Assembly: GCA_947683425.1 (NCBI GenBank)
Contig: CANTUQ010000077.1
Coordinates: 4,085,001 to 4,149,000, forward strand
Length of the DNA stretch: 64,000 nt
Reading direction: 5' to 3'
Source of the DNA: Excoecaria cochinchinensis
Taxonomy: Eukaryota; Streptophyta; Magnoliopsida; Malpighiales; Euphorbiaceae
Positions 1 through 12,114 of the stretch are shown piece after piece; the first letter of the stretch is position 1; each line of letters starts with the position of its first letter. The notes below the pieces were generated by a model. It did not search any database. It saw nothing but the letters and a program-made list of their open reading frames with translations, and had not been told where the DNA came from. The position numbers and the translations under genes were made by a program.

Positions 1-2391
1 TTTGATTTGATTTACGTACGCTTTGTCATTTCCAGCTATTAGTATGTCGTCTGCATACAATGTTAAAATGACAAAGTTATTTTTAGAGCTTTTATTATAC
101 ATGCAATGGTCTTCATCAATCATGTTGAACCCATTCAACATAATTGTATCATGAAATCTAAAATACCATTGTCGCGAAGACTGTTTCAAGCCATAGATTG
201 ATCTTTTCAATCGGCAAACCTTATGTTCGCTGCCTTTTTCGATGAAACCTACAGATTGTTCCATGTAGATTTCTTCATTCAGTTCTCCATTGAGAAAAGC
301 AGTCTTTACATCCATTTGATGTAGCTCAAGGTCTAAACTCGCCACTATGGCAAGAATTAACCTTATAGACGTAAATCTCACAACAGGAGAGAAAGTCTCC
401 TCATAGTCAATCCCTTCCTGCTGTGTAAACCCCTTAGCGACTAGCCGAGCTTTGTATCTTTCGATACTTCCATCAGCTTTTCGCTTTACCTTGAGAATCC
501 ATTTGTTCCCAATCGGTTTGCGTCCTTCCGGTAGATCAACCAGTTTCCAAACATGGTTTGACCTCATCGATGCTATTTTTTCTTCCATTGCATTGATCCA
601 TTTTTCTTTAGCTGGGCATGAGAAAGCCTCTTTTATGTTTTTAGGCTCTTCATCATCTTGTGGGGTAATCAAAAGGGCTTCGTTCAAGCCTTCGATCTCA
701 AATCGTCGGCGAGGAACACTTATCCTTTTAGATTTACGCAGTTCCGAATCTTGATAAACATGTCTCATATATTCATCGTAATTCGGAATACTCCCACTGG
801 GACCATGTTCCATACTCCCACTGGAGTCAGGAATGCTCCCACTCAAATCAGGGTCTCGAACATCCGGATCATGTAGAGGAGGAAGATCTTGACCTTCTTC
901 CTCTAATTCCCTCCCACTCGGATGGAGTGATCCTGATGGGTCATCTTCCTGAGTTTCATAGAAAGTGAAATTTTGATTCACTTCGCCCAACTTTGGAAAC
1001 TCATTTTCCAAGAATATGACATCTCGTGATTCAAATTCAGTCACAGAACCATTCTCTTGCTCACCCATGAATACGTATCCTTTTGATACTTCAGAATATC
1101 TCACAAAGATACTCTTTTTACCTCTTGGTCCCAATTTACCAAATTTACTTGAGGTATCATGGACGTAAGCAGCACAACCCCAAGGTCGTAGATGGCTTAG
1201 GTCAGGCTGTCGACCTGTCCACAACTCATAAGGTGTGGATGTGACTGATTTTGAGGGCACTCGGTTTAGAACATACGTGGCAGTAAGTAAAGCATCTCCC
1301 CAATAGGAGATGGGAAAATTTGCTTCTGCCATCATAGATCTAACCATATCAAGGAGAGTCATATTTCTCCTTTCTGCAACACCGTTTTGTTGTGGAGTTC
1401 TGGGAATGGACAACTGATGTTCAATCCCTTTTTCATCACATAAAGCTTTAAATTCATCTGAAAGATATTCCCGACCTCGGTCAGTTCTTAAAGCTTTGAT
1501 CTTTTTATCTAATTGATTCTCAACTAAGTTCATAAAAGTTTTGAAGCAACTCAATGCTTCTGACTTGTGAGAAATCAAATAGACATGACCATACCTTGTA
1601 TAGTCATCTATAAATGTGATGAAATAGTAGGCCCCATGCCTTGCCCTCACATTCATTGGACCACAAACATCAGAATGAATTAATTGTAATGGAAAATCAG
1701 CTCTAGTTCCTTTTCCGAACGGTTTTCTCACTAGTTTCCCTTTTAGACAATGCTCACAAGTAGGTAATTCGACCTCATTCAAATCACCTAGTAAACCAAC
1801 TTTGGCTAACCGACTCATTCGATTTTGCCCAATATGGTTTAATCTAGCATGCCACAATTTCACATGATTCTCATTATTATGTGAAGTAGAAGAGATTAAA
1901 GAAAAACTATTATTATTAATAAAGTTAGGATCGATATCCAAAACAATGAAATTGTTCGAAATAAAACCAGAACCATAATAGACATCATTCAAACATAAGT
2001 TCACACTGTCATCTTTAAAGTGTAAATCAAAACCAAGTTTTAATAACACTAGAACAGAAACTAAATTCCTACGAATATCTGGAGCATAAAGTACATCATG
2101 TAGGAGTAAGGTTCGGCCTTTACGTAAGACTAATCTACACGCGCCAACCCCTCGAACTGGCACTCTTCCATCGTTTCCCATATATAAATATTTTTCTCCA
2201 TATGGTATTCGTCGGAATTCTACAAAGGCATCTCGATCCTTTGCTACATGGTCCGTTGCTCCTGAATCAACCACCCACAAAGGATGAAATTCAGTTAGAA
2301 ATACAGAACTAGATACACAAATTTCACTCACTCTTGAGTTAGAATAGTGTACCTGATTGGGCACAGTGCAGTCTCTTGCATAGTGTCCTTT
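1..2391 (-). CDS. pol: copia pol: protease, integrase, reverse transcriptase (partial at window edge)
   Basis: One minus-strand frame appears open from just after a stop at 2392-2394 to the window edge, about 797 codons. In order it shows the second half of a CCHC zinc knuckle (KGHYARDC), the aspartic protease motif VVDSGATDH near 2245-2277, the integrase zinc-binding region with LWHARLNH and CEHCLKGK (about 1740-1862), the integrase core with HSDVCGP, TDRGREY and PQQNGVAE (about 1380-1665), and RT with KARLVAKGFTQQ (about 430-455) and the catalytic YADD near 46-57. The polyprotein would be cut into enzymes that copy element RNA into DNA and insert it. It has no start of its own here because upstream gag is broken. 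I checked the frame at three distant points but not every codon. Confidence 0.88.
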
Positions 2392-3233
2392 CTACTGGCA
2401 GTTAAAACATTTCACTTTTGAAATGTTTATCTTTTTCTTGCCTTTGGACCTTTTAGAATTCTGCTCCTTTTTCTGCCTTTTGTTTCTTTTGGCAGGTTCC
2501 TTATCCCGACCTTTGAAGCCCTTCCTTTTGTTCTGGTTGGAGCTCATTCCACCAGACGGGACTATGCCACATGTACCTCGGCATTGACCTTAATCGATGC
2601 CAATCTGTCCTCTTCTAGCTCCAAATGTCTTGCGACATCCTCAAATGTCTTCACACTATCCATATGAGTCAGTTGCATTTTCATATGCTCTCAACTCTTG
2701 GGTAAGGAACGGATGACAGCTTGCACTTGCTGCTCATCGGTCAACTTATGACCATATTCACTAAGCTCGCTCATCATATTTTCCATCTCCCTGAGATGTT
2801 TTCTCATTGAATGATCAGCCTTCTTCTGATAAGTATCAAACTTGATCGTCAAAGATCGGAGTTTTGTTAGAGTCACTCCTCCAAACTTCTCCTGCAAAGC
2901 GATCCACAGATCCATTGCGTTCTGATACTTGCGAAATTGCTTAGTTATATCATCCTCCATAGCACTCAAGAGAATGATATGAGCAGTGGAATTCTTTTTC
3001 TTCCATGCCAGATATACATCTCGGTCCCGCCTATGCTGGGCCGTGTTGCCATCCTCGGGTTCAGCCATAACCGAACTCAAGGTTTCGAGAGCCTCTTGCT
3101 CCTCTAGCACATACTGGATCTTCATACTCCAGATTTCATAGTTGTCGCCATTTAATTTCAAATCTTTATTTAATTCAGCGATAAATGATTTGGAAGCAGA
3201 TGCCATTTGTATCCTCTGATTCAAATGGAACAA
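2392..3233 (-). pseudogene. gag: copia gag (UBN2-type), broken
   Basis: The intact part (2691-3233) gives 180 residues of a copia-type capsid protein beginning near MASASKSFIAELNKDLKLNG, with the LNGDNYEIWSMKI segment usual at the N-terminus of plant copia gag. It stops after RSLPKS at a TGA where the family normally continues with Trp (RSLP.SWE), so a TGG-to-TGA change is likely. Downstream the reading continues to about 2580, shifts frame near 2560-2580, and reaches a basic lysine-rich stretch and the zinc knuckle CFNCQ*KGHYARDC, whose sixth position is a TAG stop (2392-2394). Gag would form the particle and bind RNA through the knuckle. At least two stops and one frameshift make it non-functional. 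Confidence 0.88.
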
Positions 3234-3711
3234 AGTTGCACGTTATTAGTGGGAGATAAGGCAATACATGCTATTTACTATACACCTGAAATAATAACCT
3301 AATAAAGTTTTTTATTAGACTTAAATTCGAAAAGTATACTTAGAGTACCAATTACCTTCTAAGTTCTAATGTCCAACTTTATAGGTTAAGATTTCATGCA
3401 TAGTAAATCAGAATTATTGGATTACTAAGTTCTTAAACTTATGAGGGATATCTTATTGGTTTTATTTTATTAAGTCTCTACTTAATAAACATGCAAACAT
3501 TTTACTCATAAAATATTGCAGGGCAATTAACATTTTAAAATAAACACATTTATTAAAAAAATAATTAAAAGCCATAAAGAATAAACTCATTCATTCAACC
3601 AATAAATAAATCCAATCATTCTCAAATAAGACACACACATCTCAAATAATAATAATAGGAAACATAAATCCTATAAAATCAAACGCTAACTATAATTGAC
3701 ACTCATGTCAA

Positions 3712-4236
3712 CTAATCTAGAAAACTAGATCTCCTCAAGACCTTTACTGACACAGGGACTGATTCTTTGACCAACTTCATCAATTCATAAGGGAACTCAT
3801 AAGTTCGCTGATGAAGCCATGGACGATGCACTTTACGTCCACTTCTTAATTTCATCACAGATGGAATGTTGCTCCTCAACACTCCTCTTTTGGCAACTCT
3901 AGCTAAAAAATGGATGATAGAATTCTTATAAACTCTATCTCCTATGTACCAAGTAGTTTCCAAAAGTTCTCTTAGGACTGGTTGATATGCAAAAGAATTA
4001 ACCAACACTTTGATTTTATCTCTGTCATCCCTTCCTAAGCTTAAGCCTCCTATCCAAATGCACTCCTGCATTTGTTCATGCATAGTCAATATATGACGCA
4101 CAATAGCATCAATATCATCAGCTCAATAGGTTCTCCGCATTCTCATTTTGCTTAATGAACGCACTCTTGTATTTCTCAAAGCAATCCCATGCGGGGTTTT
4201 CAGAATCATAGGTGTCCTTATCATCATTTCTGAAAC
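3712..4236 (-). pseudogene. gene-like fragment in copia leader, unknown product
   Basis: Two minus-strand frames look coding. One begins after an acceptor-like TGTGTTTCAG near 4237 and reads a charged peptide containing DTYDSENPAWDCFEKYKSAF before stopping near 4118. The other is open from about 4122 to 3712 (129 residues from a GTG at 4101), reads through ILTMHEQMQECIWIGGLS, contains MKLRSGRKVHRPW, and ends SSFLD. They would join with a small indel near 4120. I do not recognise the family. The composition is protein-like, unlike the AT-rich surroundings. It could be a captured host exon or a lineage-specific leader ORF. Confidence 0.4.
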
Positions 4237-4602
4237 ACATTACAGAAATTCAAATGGTTAATACACTCATGTATAAACACATATGATTGAAACACATTTC
4301 AATTAATAAATAAGGACAATAAAAAAAAATTCAAAATATTTAAAAAATAGAAAACACATTTTCCATAAATATTTTATAATATTTATTTTAAAAAATAAAC
4401 AAAAATATTCCATGGTCGTCAAAAAATTTGAAACATAGACCAATAAATCAGAAATATTTTGAAAAATATTTTCGCAAAAACAACGAGCTGATTTGGAAGC
4501 CAGAAAAGCCCCCACGCGCCGACGAAAGGGAGGGGGACGCGCTCACGCGCCCCCACGCGCCACACGCGCGTCTTCAACTGGCCGGACACATGTCAACACC
4601 AC

Positions 4603-4976
4603 AGTGTGACACGTGTCCAACTATTACTGGTCCACGTGTTGCCCACGTGGCAACAGGTGGACACGTGGCAGCCACGTGGCAGTGACGTGGCTTGACACGT
4701 GGCGGACTCTGATTGGTACACGTGGGTCCCCCTGACACGTCGTCATGACACGTGGCAAGCCCCAGCTCTGCCACGTGTCAACCCCTTATTGGTCCACCTG
4801 GCGCCAAGTGGCACCCGGTAGACACGTCAGAGCCACGTGGCATGACCTCAGTCTGCCACGTGGCTCTTTCCTATTGGGCCACTTGTCGATGATGCGCCAC
4901 GTCATCGACACGTGTTTGCGTGCGTGTGGACCACTGCCCACGCGCACGCGCCCAACGTATGGTGACACGTGCAAGC
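4603..4976. promoter_or_regulatory. dense G-box (CACGTG) array in copia leader
   Basis: I count 13 CACGTG hexamers, starting at 4610, 4633, 4644, 4662, 4673, 4696, 4719, 4749, 4772, 4834, 4857, 4909 and 4966, most of them in ACACGTGGC or CCACGTGG context. Near-copies CACGTC and TGACGTGG and several ATTGG (inverted CCAAT) motifs lie between them. The phrasing recurs in irregular units of roughly 50-100 bp, so it is a degenerate tandem array. CACGTG is the plant G-box/ABRE core bound by bZIP and bHLH factors; activity here is inferred. Confidence 0.75.
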
Positions 4977-5286
4977 CACGCGCCACCTTCCCGGCCTCTT
5001 TTGGAATCCGGATTTCGGCTGGCCTGGGGTTCTCGGGGTCTGTGAATACAGTGGAATGGTCAAAAATAAAAATCCCAATTTCTAGACTAGCGTTTCAAAT
5101 ATTCAATTTTATCCCTCGGGTTTCGGTGTACACATACACGAAATTGAGCCAAAATATACACGCATATATATTTTTCACACAAAAAACAATTTTTTGTTGC
5201 GTTTCATGCTTCCTAAATCTATAAATTTTACTCATAAAATTTTAGATTAATTTTAAAGCCGCATGCCAGGACGCAATAAAACGATG

Positions 5287-5298
5287 GCTCTGATACCA
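5287..5298 (-). other. copia primer-binding site (initiator tRNA-Met)
   Basis: The minus strand reads TGGTATCAGAGC, the standard plant PBS complementary to the 3' end of initiator tRNA-Met, one base inside the LTR edge. Reverse transcription would start here. Confidence 0.93.
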
Positions 5299-5299
5299 A

Positions 5300-6042
5300 T
5301 GATGGAAAATAAATAAATAAAGGAAAACAAAACGTACTTGTTTGTAGCGCAGTAATCACGTTGCGGAAGCGGTACAAGGATCTTCCTTTATTGGTCACCG
5401 GTCTGGCTTTTACCCACTCGGGATAATAGCAGCTAGATCACAATCTAGAAGTCCCTGAAAGATTAACACAAAATAATCGTGAGTGGGAACGAGCAGCCTT
5501 GCGGCGTATAAGTTTTCTCGTTACCAAATTATGAGGACCTCACCTCTATTTATAGAGGTCCTAAAGGCTAGAGTCTTAACCCCAGTCTAACTCAGAATCC
5601 TTTCTGAGATAGGATTTGGTAATTTAATTTAGATTAAATAACTCAATTTAATCTGGATAGGAACTCAATCCTATATAGAGTCATGGGCGTATCATAACTC
5701 TATCATCTCCCACTCGCACATGATGGAACACTTTCCATATATATAATCTTCAGTTATACAGACTAATAGATTGTGTGACCAGCATACCTCGAGAGCACAT
5801 TTGCTATACACCTGTTTGGGATATATAGCTTCTCGAAAAGGCGATCCTTTTATTTCACGTATGCCTAACCATAGACCACCTTCTCACAATCACCGTTTTA
5901 GCTCATGATCTCATAAAACGCCATTCGTGTTCACTATTATGTTTCTACTCATAGAAACAATAATAGATATGTTGGTGAACCACGAATTCTTATGAATGTG
6001 ATCAAAAGGTTATCTTCCCCTCTTACTATATGCCATCCATCA
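5300..6042 (-). repeat. copia 5' LTR
   Basis: A 743-bp LTR with 6-bp inverted ends, TGATGG at one edge and CCATCA at the other, placed one base from the PBS. The partner LTR is outside the window, so the TSD cannot be checked. Confidence 0.85.
5542..5559 (-). promoter_or_regulatory. TATA box inside a hairpin, copia LTR
   Basis: The minus strand reads TATAAATA (plus 5547-5554) within a perfect inverted repeat with 7-base arms ACCTCTA/TAGAGGT and a 4-base loop. It is the best core promoter candidate in the LTR. Confidence 0.6.
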
Positions 6043-6127
6043 TGATTCAACTCGCTTTTCTAGTTGGATCCGCCAGCCCTAAAAGCGGGTTCAACGAGGG
6101 CCTTTGCTAGGTTCGACGCGCGTCACA
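6043..6127 (+). repeat. tail of a Tat-type LTR
   Basis: The stretch containing CCTAAAAGCGGGTTCAACGA and ending GCGCGTCACA matches the 3' ends of the Tat-type LTRs at 45162 and 53721. No PBS follows, so it may be the remains of a solo LTR. The copia element was inserted just upstream; the rest of this LTR would lie left of the window. Confidence 0.75.
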
Positions 6128-6540
6128 CTCCCCCTTCCCCCTTCCCCCTTTCCTTATTTTCCTGACCCCCCCCCCCCCCCCAATCTCCCTCGCCGATGTC
6201 CTTTCCTCCGTTGCCTCGTGGATCTCTACCTCCCTTGCCGTGCTGCCACTGTTGGTCACTCCGCCTCCCTTGCCATGCCTTGCATTTTCCTCTTGCGGTG
6301 GTGATATTCATATGTTGTTGAGGTAAGTGTTTTGCTTTTTTTTTTTTAATTATAAAATTAATTATTATTATTATTATGATTATTTAATAGTTATGTTAAA
6401 ATTAATTGTTTATTATTATTGTTATTATTATTATTAAATGATTTTGTTAACATTTAGTTATTATTATTATTATTATTATTATTAAATAGTTATGTTAAAA
6501 TTAATTGTTTAATATTATTAAATAGTTGTCTTAGTATTTA

Positions 6541-6578
<38 letters not shown>

Positions 6579-6665
6579 ATAGTTATGCTAAAATTAATTA
6601 TTTATTATTATTGTTATTATTATTAAATAATCTGAATAAATTATTTTTATTATTTAATAATGTTA

Positions 6666-6702
<37 letters not shown>

Positions 6703-6879
6703 GATAATAATATGAATAATTTTTTGAAATTATATTATTATTATTAAATAAAATTCTAATAAATTTATTATTGTTATTATTATTAAAAACTAATAATCTT
6801 AATAATTTTTTTAAGAATATTATTAGTATTATTATTATTAATCAATAATAAAATCTGGAAATTTGAGAATTTAAATTTA

Positions 6880-7039
<160 letters not shown>

Positions 7040-7176
7040 ATGACAAGTTTTGTTTTTATTTTGATTTAGTAAATTAAATGGCATTACTAAATTTAATATG
7101 TCGTTTTTTAATTTGTAACTAGATATAGTTAATTCTAACTACATAGTCACTTTGTTAGACTTTCTTTTCAGTAATT

Positions 7177-7275
7177 ATGAGTAAAGTTGATAGATCTTTG
7201 ATGTATAGAATAAAAAGACCCGATGGTTATATTAATCATGAATTTGTTATACAATTTGTTATATTAATTATATAA
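7177..7275 (+). pseudogene. CACTA TNP2-like N-terminal fragment
   Basis: After an acceptor-like CTTTCTTTTCAG (ending at 7171) an ATG opens 32 codons containing DRSLMYRIKRPDG and NHEFV. This fits the start of the transposase-associated domain of plant CACTA TNP2 proteins, which typically have a DRSWMY segment followed by FV. It stops at TAA and the transposase core does not follow, so this is a remnant. The assignment rests on a short motif. Confidence 0.5.
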
Positions 7276-7394
7276 CAAATTGTGGTTTACACTTACTTAC
7301 AATATGTTTTTTGGTTCATTCTCATAAGAAATAATTTTACTGGGACTCGGAGTTTGATGACATCATGTATCATGTATGGGAGACTTGTGCTTAA

Positions 7395-8477
7395 GCACGT
7401 TATAGAGACTTAGTGTGCGGGTTACACGCTGATAGTGTACGACCTCATTACATAACTGAAGATATATGGGCACACTGGCAATAGTATTGGACGACACCCG
7501 AGGCCCTTTCCATTTTGCGAGCAAAATTCTAATAATAGACGGGCAGCACCTGAGGGAGTCAGTTCATGCTTGCATACTGGAGGATCAATGTCCCATCGGG
7601 AGCATGCAGATAGACTTGTAAGTATTGCAAAATATTACTGTTTAAGACTTCTCTCATTACAATAAAGGTGGATGGAAAAGACAAAATTGTGTTAAGAGTT
7701 TGCATTGTTGTTGGATACCAGTATAAGAAAAAAAATTGAAGAGCTTTTATGTCTTTGTGTATAGGAGGTTTGGTTAAAATTTAGGGAAAACTCTACCGAA
7801 ATTTTAGTAAAAACTTGTAGGAATAGTCAATAAATTATAGTTCAATTATAATTCTTTATTTGTTTGCAAGAAGCATTGATGGGTAGACCGCCTACGCTAG
7901 GTGAGGTCTTTTTACACACCCACACAAAGAATAATGATGGTCAAACATTCGTCAATTCTCGAGCCAAGCATTTACACGTATGCTAAAATTTGTATATTTT
8001 ACTAATATTTAATATTAGTTATTATTAATCATTAATTAATATAAAATATTTGTTTTACGACAGGAATAAGTGCAAGAGACAATTCAAAAACGTTCATATG
8101 ATTCTGATAATGTTAATACGAATCAGATTTATTATGACATAGTTGGTAGCAGAGACCAGCGAGGACGGGTCTTTGGCTTAGGTTCTTTGGCCAAAACCTA
8201 TTACTCGCATTCCTTCAGGTCAAGTACATCAGCATCTAATAGACGATCTGCCTCTAACGGAGTACATGAACTTCGGAATATTGTATGTGAGCTGAGGTTT
8301 AAATTGCAAGAATCACAAGCTCAGTGGCAAGACTCAGAAGCTCGATGGCAACAATCACTCGACTTTATATCTGAGCTACGCAATGAGATGGCTAATTTGA
8401 AGGGTATGGTCGAGTTATCATCGCAGCAGTCTAATCGTTCACGTCAGCTACCGCCACCACTGCTGCCATCAGCTTAG
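7395..8477 (+). pseudogene. CACTA second protein (plant transposase Ptta/En/Spm family, Transposase_24)
   Basis: Three exon-like pieces are visible. The first (about 7395-7616) contains ITEDIWAHWQ, a TAG stop, a frame change, then HTGGSMSH and the donor GTAAGT at 7617. The second (about 7878-7977) reads MGRPPTLGEVFLHTHTK and FVNSRAKHLH before a GT donor at 7978. The third starts after CAG at 8063, hits TAA at 8067-8069, then reads VFGLGSLAKTYY and a coiled-coil-like tail to 8477. PPT-E-FLHTHTK and RVFGLGS are hallmarks of this family, which binds subterminal repeats in En/Spm-like systems. Two stops and one frameshift make it inactive. Confidence 0.8.
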
Positions 8478-8639
8478 TTAGAATTTTGTAACAGACATAT
8501 ATTACTATTATGACCTCGTTAAATAATTATTAACTTTACGATTAGTATAATTATTATATTACATTATTTTCGGACATTAAACTTTATATATTATCATAAT
8601 TTTTTCATTGTTCGGATATTAATATTACAGGTTAAATTT

Positions 8640-9004
8640 ATAGGTTTTAAGAAATAATTAAAAAAATATTAATTTAAAATTTTTTCCCGAAATTTTTGAC
8701 GTAATTGAGAATTTTGTCGGGAAAAATCCTCGACGAAAATACAATTCCATCAGAAATTTTACCGACGGAATTGTTCTTTTCGTTGATATTTTTGTCGACG
8801 AAAATATCAATTCCGTCCATATTTTTACTGCCGAAAATCACATTTCCGTCAGCAAAAGTCCCAACGAAAAATTTTTCATCGAGACTTTTGCCTACGATTG
8901 ATATGCCGACGGAATAATTTTCCATCGAAAAATTGGTTTCCCAATGAAAATTCCTTATTTTTTGTCAGGAATTTCCGTCGAGAAATCCTTTTTTTCTTGT
9001 AGTG
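8640..9004 (+). repeat. CACTA right terminal inverted repeat and subterminal repeats
   Basis: Many direct and inverted copies of a core like CCGACGGAAT / ATTCCGTCG lie within 350 bp of the terminus TCTTGTAGTG. Clustered short subterminal repeats are the usual transposase-binding region of plant CACTA elements. Confidence 0.85.
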
Positions 9005-9848
9005 GCTAAGCCAAATATTTGGACCTTTATATAATGTTGTATTGTCATTTATAAATGGGTTTTCTCCACATTAATATATTATTGGCATGTTACATTATAG
9101 GAATGTTTATGAATAAGTATTTAATATTATTCTAACTATTCCTAGTCATTTATCACAAAAAATGGCATAATGATAAATTAAGACTAGTATGGGTTTGATT
9201 AATAATCATGAGAGGATTATATTTGGTGATGTAAATAAAACTTGTAGGTACTTGTTGGAGAACAATGTACTGGATAAACCCGCTATGAGATCACTACATG
9301 GGTTAGTGTAATAAGTAATCTCATAATAGTTATGTTATTGAATCTTTAGACCTGAGATTAGCATATTTTTCTACATAAGGAACATCATGCTTTGACATAA
9401 TCAAATATTATCTTTAGTCGGATAATTATAAAGGTTATGATTGGGTACGATGAGAATTATGTAGAGGAAAGTGAATAATCAAGATAAAATTTGTCCCTCT
9501 CTTATGAGAGAGATATCTACTGGGTCCCTCAATAAGTAAGACTAAGATATGCATGGCCATAAATGAATTGATATTATGATCAGTGTCATTTGAATTTATC
9601 AGTCTGCTTTGGGACCGAAAAATTATATGTTTGAACAATATGAGTGTGACATGGACCATGACTCATGTTCAAACAAGATATCACATGACAAAAGGATTAT
9701 AACATGTTATATTGGTTAGGTTAAAATCGAACTATCGATATTCATATTATTTGGGAAGTCATAATATCTTTCTATAGACCAATTATGACTTGTTGGCCTA
9801 TTATGGGATTGGGCCCACTGCCAACATAATATGAATCTATTGGGTTGC
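9005..9848. other. unassigned sequence, left half of a split element
   Basis: AT-rich, no convincing coding frame. It continues at 58173 once element C is removed. The combined sequence looks like an LTR or other non-coding retroelement segment because the right half holds a TATA box and leader-like sequence, but I cannot name the family. Confidence 0.4.
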
Positions 9849-11052
9849 TGTGACACGCTGATCCCCGGGAAGCCCCGAAGACCCGCTTTTAGGGTTTTCG
9901 ATAGAGGTTCATGGAACTTATAAGAGATTAAAAGGGCATCTATTTTAGGCAATAAGCAGGTATTTTGGAGTTGCCACCCAATAAAACACTGGAAAAGGTC
10001 ATCTAGCCTCACTGAGCCTAAGACAACGCATGTGCATCTATTGTGGGCAATCAGAGATATTTTGGAATTCTCCTTCCAATAGAACATTGGAAAGATTCAT
10101 CTAATCTCGTGAAGCCTAAGACAATGCATATACGTCTATTTTGGGCAAACCAGAGATATTTTGGACACCTCCTTCTAATAGAACACTAGAAAGATCATCT
10201 AATCTTGTGGAGCTGGGCAACAAGAGATATTTTGGAGACCCCACCCCAATAGAACATAGAGATGGTCCTCTAACCTCGTTGAGCCTAAGACCAGAGATGG
10301 TTTGGGACTTCACATTTATTCATACCTTGATTAAATTATAATTGAGTTTTAAATTTAAGATTTCATTCATTTTCTCATTCGTTTCAATGCAGTAATTAGA
10401 GTGCATTTCGATCACGTAATGAAAGCAATAAATAAAGTAAGATTAAAATAAAGTAAATAAAAACATATTAATTTACAATAAAACTAAGTGCGGAATACAA
10501 CCCCCAATGTAAAAGAAATGTAAATCATATATAAAACGGAGTATTTATTAAGGATGAGGACATTGGCCCTCGCATGCATACTTACAGAAAATAACGTTGA
10601 AGGTGAAAATTTATTTGGATGTGAAAACTAGGACATTGGTCCCATTTTATTAAAAAAAATCCATTTTAATTAAGATAAATATTTATTGTAATTTTCTTTT
10701 TAATGTGCCTAAAATAAACAATTTTATTAGGAATTACGTGGCAAAATAAATGAAAAAACCAAACAAATAAAATATTACAAATAATGAAAACAAATGGTCA
10801 AATCAAACAAGCCTCCCGGATCTCCCCATTTGCTCACGAGAAAGCCCAAAAAGAGAAAATAGATATTGGAGACAAAAAACAAATACAAAAAACAATTAAT
10901 GTTAGTTATTAAATCAAGAAAGTTAATCAATTAAACAAATAAAATGATAAATAATAAAATAAAATAAAATAAGATGACAAATGAATTAAAATGTTAATAA
11001 ATTAAAATAAATAAATAAAATGCATTATAAATTGAAATAAATAAAACAACAT

Positions 11053-11133
<81 letters not shown>

Positions 11134-12114
11134 CATATTAAATAAAATAAATATATAAACAAATGAATAAATAAATAAATGAAAACAATAAAAAATTACA
11201 TGTTAATCAATTAATTGTAAACAAGAGATAAAAATAATAAAAACAAATAAAACAAATAAAATTATGAGATCGGACCCAGAATGTTTACCCTTAGAATTCA
11301 GATTCGATGGATGGAAGATTATGATTGATTTCCTTGCTTTGTTTTGCAAAATAGAATTGAAGATAATAAAAATTGAAATTTTATTCCAAGAAATAAATTG
11401 GTAAAAAACTGATGAAAGAAAATAAAAATTCTCAAGAACAAAAAATGAATTTTTTTGTCTAGGAAAAGATTATTGATTAAAAAAATTAATTTTTTATTTG
11501 AAGAAGAGATAAAAACAATGAAAGAAAAAATGAAAATTCTCAAGAACAAAGAATGATTTTCTTTCTCTCAAGGAAAATAATTCATCAAAAAAATAAATAA
11601 AAATCTTAAGAACAAATAATCATTTTTCTTTGTCTCAAGAAAAATTATTAACAAAAAATTGAACTTTTAACTTTAAGAACTTTTTATTTTGAGGAGAAAA
11701 CCTAAAAAAGATGTAGAGAGAATTTTGCTGAAGAAGACAAGAAGAGAAAAATGATGAAAAACCTAAAATGAATTCTCCTCCCATTTATCTCTCTTTCATT
11801 TTCAATTTATATCAATAAAAATGAAAACATAATTAGTTAAGGAAATAAAATAAATTTTAATCATATTATTTATTATTTAAATTTTAAAACTGAAAAAATC
11901 ATGAAAATCACAAAAAATAGGGATAAAAAACCAATTTTGAGTAAAAAAATCCCGAAAAAAGGCCAAAAATCACGTTTTCAACGAATTTGGTCTGATAGGG
12001 TGACCGACGGGCGTCGCTGGGCGAGCGATGCCCGTCTGTGGGCGCACGTTGCACGCTGGCGATGTGTGCAGCACCTCGCGCGCTGGCCGCGCACAGCTCC
12101 CCGCTGGCTGGTTG
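9849..12114 (-). repeat. element C 3' LTR, distal part
   Basis: Starts TGTGACACGC, the inverse of the Tat-type 3' terminus, and holds the conserved CCCGCTTTTAGGG-like block, repeated short phrases around AGAACATTGGAAAGG, an (AAT)n run at 11056-11132 and the start of a CpG-rich island (about 11995-12114). Element D interrupts it at 12115; it resumes at 18488. Confidence 0.82.

Larger units (their letters stand above)
3234..5286 (-). other. copia 5' leader, unusually long
   Basis: About 2.05 kb separate the PBS from the gag start, which is long for a copia leader. From the gag side outward it holds AT-rich sequence (3240-3700), a gene-like segment (3712-4236), AT-rich sequence (4240-4490), a GC-rich block with a CACGTG array (4500-4990) and a transition to AT-rich sequence near the PBS. 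It may include acquired host sequence. Confidence 0.6.
1..6042 (-). mobile_element. Ty1/copia LTR retrotransposon, 5' portion
   Basis: Read on the minus strand the order is 5' LTR (5300-6042), PBS matching initiator tRNA-Met, a leader of about 2 kb, gag, then pol with protease, integrase and reverse transcriptase. Protease-integrase-RT is the copia order. The element runs off the left edge inside the RT domain, so RNase H, PPT and 3' LTR are not in view. It lies in the tail of a Tat-type LTR (6043-6127). The gag region carries at least three lesions, so this copy is degenerate, although pol still looks open to the window edge. Confidence 0.93.

Noticed and set aside
452..876. Plus-strand frames across the copia pol region
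   Set aside because: They are antisense shadows of the minus-strand pol frame, which has ordered protease, integrase and RT motifs.
4574..4986. Several short frames in the GC-rich leader block
   Set aside because: They follow the CACGTG repeat and overlap on both strands; the repeat explains the absence of stops.
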